From Ligilactobacillus faecis (lineage in GTDB: Bacteria; Bacillota; Bacilli; Lactobacillales; Lactobacillaceae): a stretch of DNA of 64,000 nucleotides. The notes beneath the pieces were generated by a model. It made no database searches, had not been told where the DNA came from, and saw nothing but the letters and a program-made list of their open reading frames with translations. Positions 62,119 through 64,000 of this stretch are shown one piece after another; position 1 is the first letter of the stretch; each line of letters starts with the position of its first letter. The stretch covers positions 1,152,501 through 1,216,500 of the forward strand of contig NZ_CP123639.1 of the NCBI RefSeq assembly GCF_029889745.1, given 5' to 3'. The translations under genes were made by a program, and so were the position numbers.

Positions 62119-63069
62119 TCAAAATTCGTAATCACTATCTTGCATAGCTTCAACGTTACCTAAGAGATAACCATTCCCGACTTGGGAGAAGAAATCATGA
62201 TTCGAGGTAGAAGTCGAGATCCCGTTCATCACGACTGGATTGACGTCTTCAGCTGTGTCTGGGAAAAGGGGATCCATGCCAAGGTTCATCAAAGCTTTAT
62301 TGGCGTTATAGCGTAAGAACACTAAAACATCGTCAGTCCAACCAACTTGATCATATAAGAGGTGGGTGTATTTTTCTTCATTTTCATAAAGATCATAGAG
62401 CGTTTCATACATCCATGTTTTGAACTCTTCTTGTTGAGCTTCTGAAAGTTCGTTGAAACCAAGTTGGAACTTGTAGCCGATGTAGGTACCATGGACCGAT
62501 TCATCGCGTAAGATCAATTTGATGATCTCCGCTACGTTAGCCAGTTTATTATGCCCTAACCAGTAAAGTGGGGTATAAAAACCAGAGTAGAAGAGAAATG
62601 TTTCTAAAAAGACCGAAGCGACTTTCTTTTGGAGCGGTGTTCCGTTTTGGTAAAGATCATTGATCTTTTGGGCCTTGTATTGCAAGATCTCATTTGTATC
62701 TGTCCAAGCAAAGATCTCTTCGATCTCTTTTGGTGTGTTCAAAGTAGAAAAGATCGAAGAATAACTTTTAGCGTGGACAGATTCCATAAATTCGATGTTA
62801 TTCAAAACAGCTTCTTCTTGTTGCGTGCGACTGTCAGCTTTTAAAGCTGACATCCCATCTTGTGATTGGAGCGTATCAAGCAGTGTCAAGCCCCCAAAGA
62901 CTTTAGCCACCACATCTTTATCGGCCTCCGATAATGTCCGCCAGTCAGCAAGATCGTTTGAAAGTGGGATCCGCGTATCGAGCCAAAATTGCTCTGTCAG
63001 TTTTTCCCATGTCGCTTTATCGATCTGGTCTTCTAAGTTGTTCCAGTTGATCGCTTTATAATTTTCCAT
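62119..63069 (-). CDS. nrdF: Class Ib ribonucleotide reductase, small subunit NrdF
   Basis: 316 residues. Holds the Mn/Fe cofactor and tyrosyl radical needed for making deoxyribonucleotides. Metal-ligand helices are visible in NNIEFMESVHAKSYS and LRDESVHGTYIGYK (Glu-x2-His patterns). The N-terminus YKAINWNNLEDQ is typical of NrdF rather than NrdB. AAGGGGG stands about 10 nt before the ATG. It follows nrdE by 15 bp. Confidence 0.94.
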   Translation of the reverse strand: MENYKAINWNNLEDQIDKATWEKLTEQFWLDTRIPLSNDLADWRTLSEADKDVVAKVFGGLTLLDTLQSQDGMSALKADSRTQQEEAVLNNIEFMESVHAKSYSSIFSTLNTPKEIEEIFAWTDTNEILQYKAQKINDLYQNGTPLQKKVASVFLETFLFYSGFYTPLYWLGHNKLANVAEIIKLILRDESVHGTYIGYKFQLGFNELSEAQQEEFKTWMYETLYDLYENEEKYTHLLYDQVGWTDDVLVFLRYNANKALMNLGMDPLFPDTAEDVNPVVMNGISTSTSNHDFFSQVGNGYLLGNVEAMQDSDYEF

Positions 63070-63084
63070 ACTAAATAATCCCCC

Positions 63085-64000
63085 TTAGATCACACAGCTC
63101 TCGCATTCGTTGACGCCGACTTCATCTTGGGTATCGGTGAAGGTGCGCACGTAATAGATCGATTTGATCCCTTTATGGTGTGCATAATTACGTAAGATCG
63201 AAAGGTCACGTGTCGTCATCTTATCTGTACGACCTGCTTTCCAAGGATAAAGTCCTTCTGGGATCGAAGAGCGCATAAAGAGCGTCAGACTCATCCCTTG
63301 ATCGACGTGTTCTTGAGCCGCTGCATACGTATCGATGACTTTGCGCATATCCATATCATAGGCTGGAGCATAGTATGGTAAAGTCTCATTTGAAAGATAT
63401 GGCGCCGGGTAGTAGATCTTCCCGATCTGACGCTCTTGGCGTTCTTCGATCTTATTGATGATCGGATGGATCGAAGCTGTCGTATCGTTGATGTAGGAGA
63501 TCGAACCGTTTGGTGCGACAGCTAAGCGATTTTGATGGTAAAGGCCATCGCGTTTGATCGCTTCTTTTAATTCTTCCCAGTCGGCTTTAGTTGGGATAAA
63601 GACTCCGGCAAATAAAGCTTTGACTTTCTCCGAAGTTGGCGCATAGTCGTGCGTCAAATATTTATCAAAATATGCGCCTGAAGCGTAAGCACTCTTGTAA
63701 AAATCAACAAAAGTTTCAGAACGCTCTTTGGCGATCTGATTGGAAGCTTTTAAAGTCCAATAGTTCAATAACATGAAGTAAGTACTTGTAAATTCAAGGG
63801 CTTCAGGTGAACCATAGTGGATCTGATTTTTAGCTAGAAAAGCATGTAAGCCCATCGCGCCTAGACCGATCGAATGGGCGGCTTTATTGCCAGCTTGGAT
63901 CGAAGGAACAACATCGATATTGGAATTATCTGTTACAAAAGTCAAAGCCCGGACCATCGTTTCGACTGAATTTCCAAAATCAGGAGAAGCCATCAAATTG
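63085..64000 (-). CDS. nrdE: Class Ib ribonucleotide reductase, large subunit NrdE (C-terminal part)
   Basis: The gene runs off the right edge; about 305 C-terminal residues are present. Catalytic-barrel blocks include HSIGLGAMGLHAFLAKN and APNGSISYINDTTASIHP, and the protein ends in NECESCVI, whose CxxC pair is reduced by the glutaredoxin-like NrdH. Whether nrdH or nrdI lies upstream cannot be seen. Confidence 0.94.
   Translation of the reverse strand, partial: NLMASPDFGNSVETMVRALTFVTDNSNIDVVPSIQAGNKAAHSIGLGAMGLHAFLAKNQIHYGSPEALEFTSTYFMLLNYWTLKASNQIAKERSETFVDFYKSAYASGAYFDKYLTHDYAPTSEKVKALFAGVFIPTKADWEELKEAIKRDGLYHQNRLAVAPNGSISYINDTTASIHPIINKIEERQERQIGKIYYPAPYLSNETLPYYAPAYDMDMRKVIDTYAAAQEHVDQGMSLTLFMRSSIPEGLYPWKAGRTDKMTTRDLSILRNYAHHKGIKSIYYVRTFTDTQDEVGVNECESCVI

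Overview
The window reads as chromosome of a low-GC Gram-positive lactic acid bacterium of the family Lactobacillaceae, most like Ligilactobacillus. The grounds are the gene order radA-yacL-gltX-cysS-mrnC-rlmB-yacP and rpmG-secE-nusG / rplK-rplA / rplJ-rplL, peptide-based nutrition (POT transporter, PepC), a YSIRK-type, LPQTG-anchored mucus-binding protein with a class A sortase, and AGGAGG ribosome-binding sites. The species is inferred, not shown. A striking host signature is Ile ATC preceded by a codon ending in G, which makes GATC very frequent.

Layout. 1-12 kb: end of a peptide transporter, tRNA-Tyr/tRNA-Gln, proC, nagA with its GntR regulator and a dre-like operator, a TagA-type glycosyltransferase, pncB-nadE (NAD salvage), recQ, tex and an SprT-like protein. 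12-16 kb: tRNA-Leu, a stand-alone fabH, then an AT-rich three-gene unit: a 23-codon peptide gene, an MccB-like E1/ThiF adenylyltransferase and an MFS exporter. This looks like a microcin C-type peptide-modification cluster, but the peptide lacks the usual C-terminal Asn. 16-24 kb: LCP protein, ThrE-type exporter, phosphoglycerate mutase, a MITE-like inverted repeat, pepC, an IS4-family element inserted in the loop of a terminator, rpiA, a GNAT protein, dut. 24-32 kb: the conserved radA-to-yacP block. 32-46 kb: accessory surface island (AraC-type regulator, 3353-residue adhesin, flavin oxidoreductase, SseB-like protein, sortase). 46-51 kb: rpmG, secE, nusG and two ribosomal-protein operons with L1- and L10-type leaders. 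51-60 kb: SnoaL-like protein, nitroreductase, TMEM175-like channel, MprF, two MFS transporters around an Rrf2-regulated operon. 60-64 kb: an IS3-family element, then nrdF and the end of nrdE.

Two things stand out. The first is the candidate peptide-adenylylation cluster at 13.2-15.6 kb. The second is a recurring leader architecture before dut, radA, secE, mprF and the LCP gene: a Shine-Dalgarno-like AAGAAAGGA is followed by CTATAT, then by a folded insert, then by ATATAG, and the start codon lies 10-14 nt after that. Four of the five genes have no Shine-Dalgarno sequence at the normal distance. In four copies the insert also carries a compensated long-range pairing between a hairpin loop (AATGTG-like) and a downstream strand (CACATT-like). 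This suggests a folded RNA that brings a split ribosome-binding site together with its start codon.

Work was by eye on the sequence. Homology statements rest on motifs recognised, and no database search was run.
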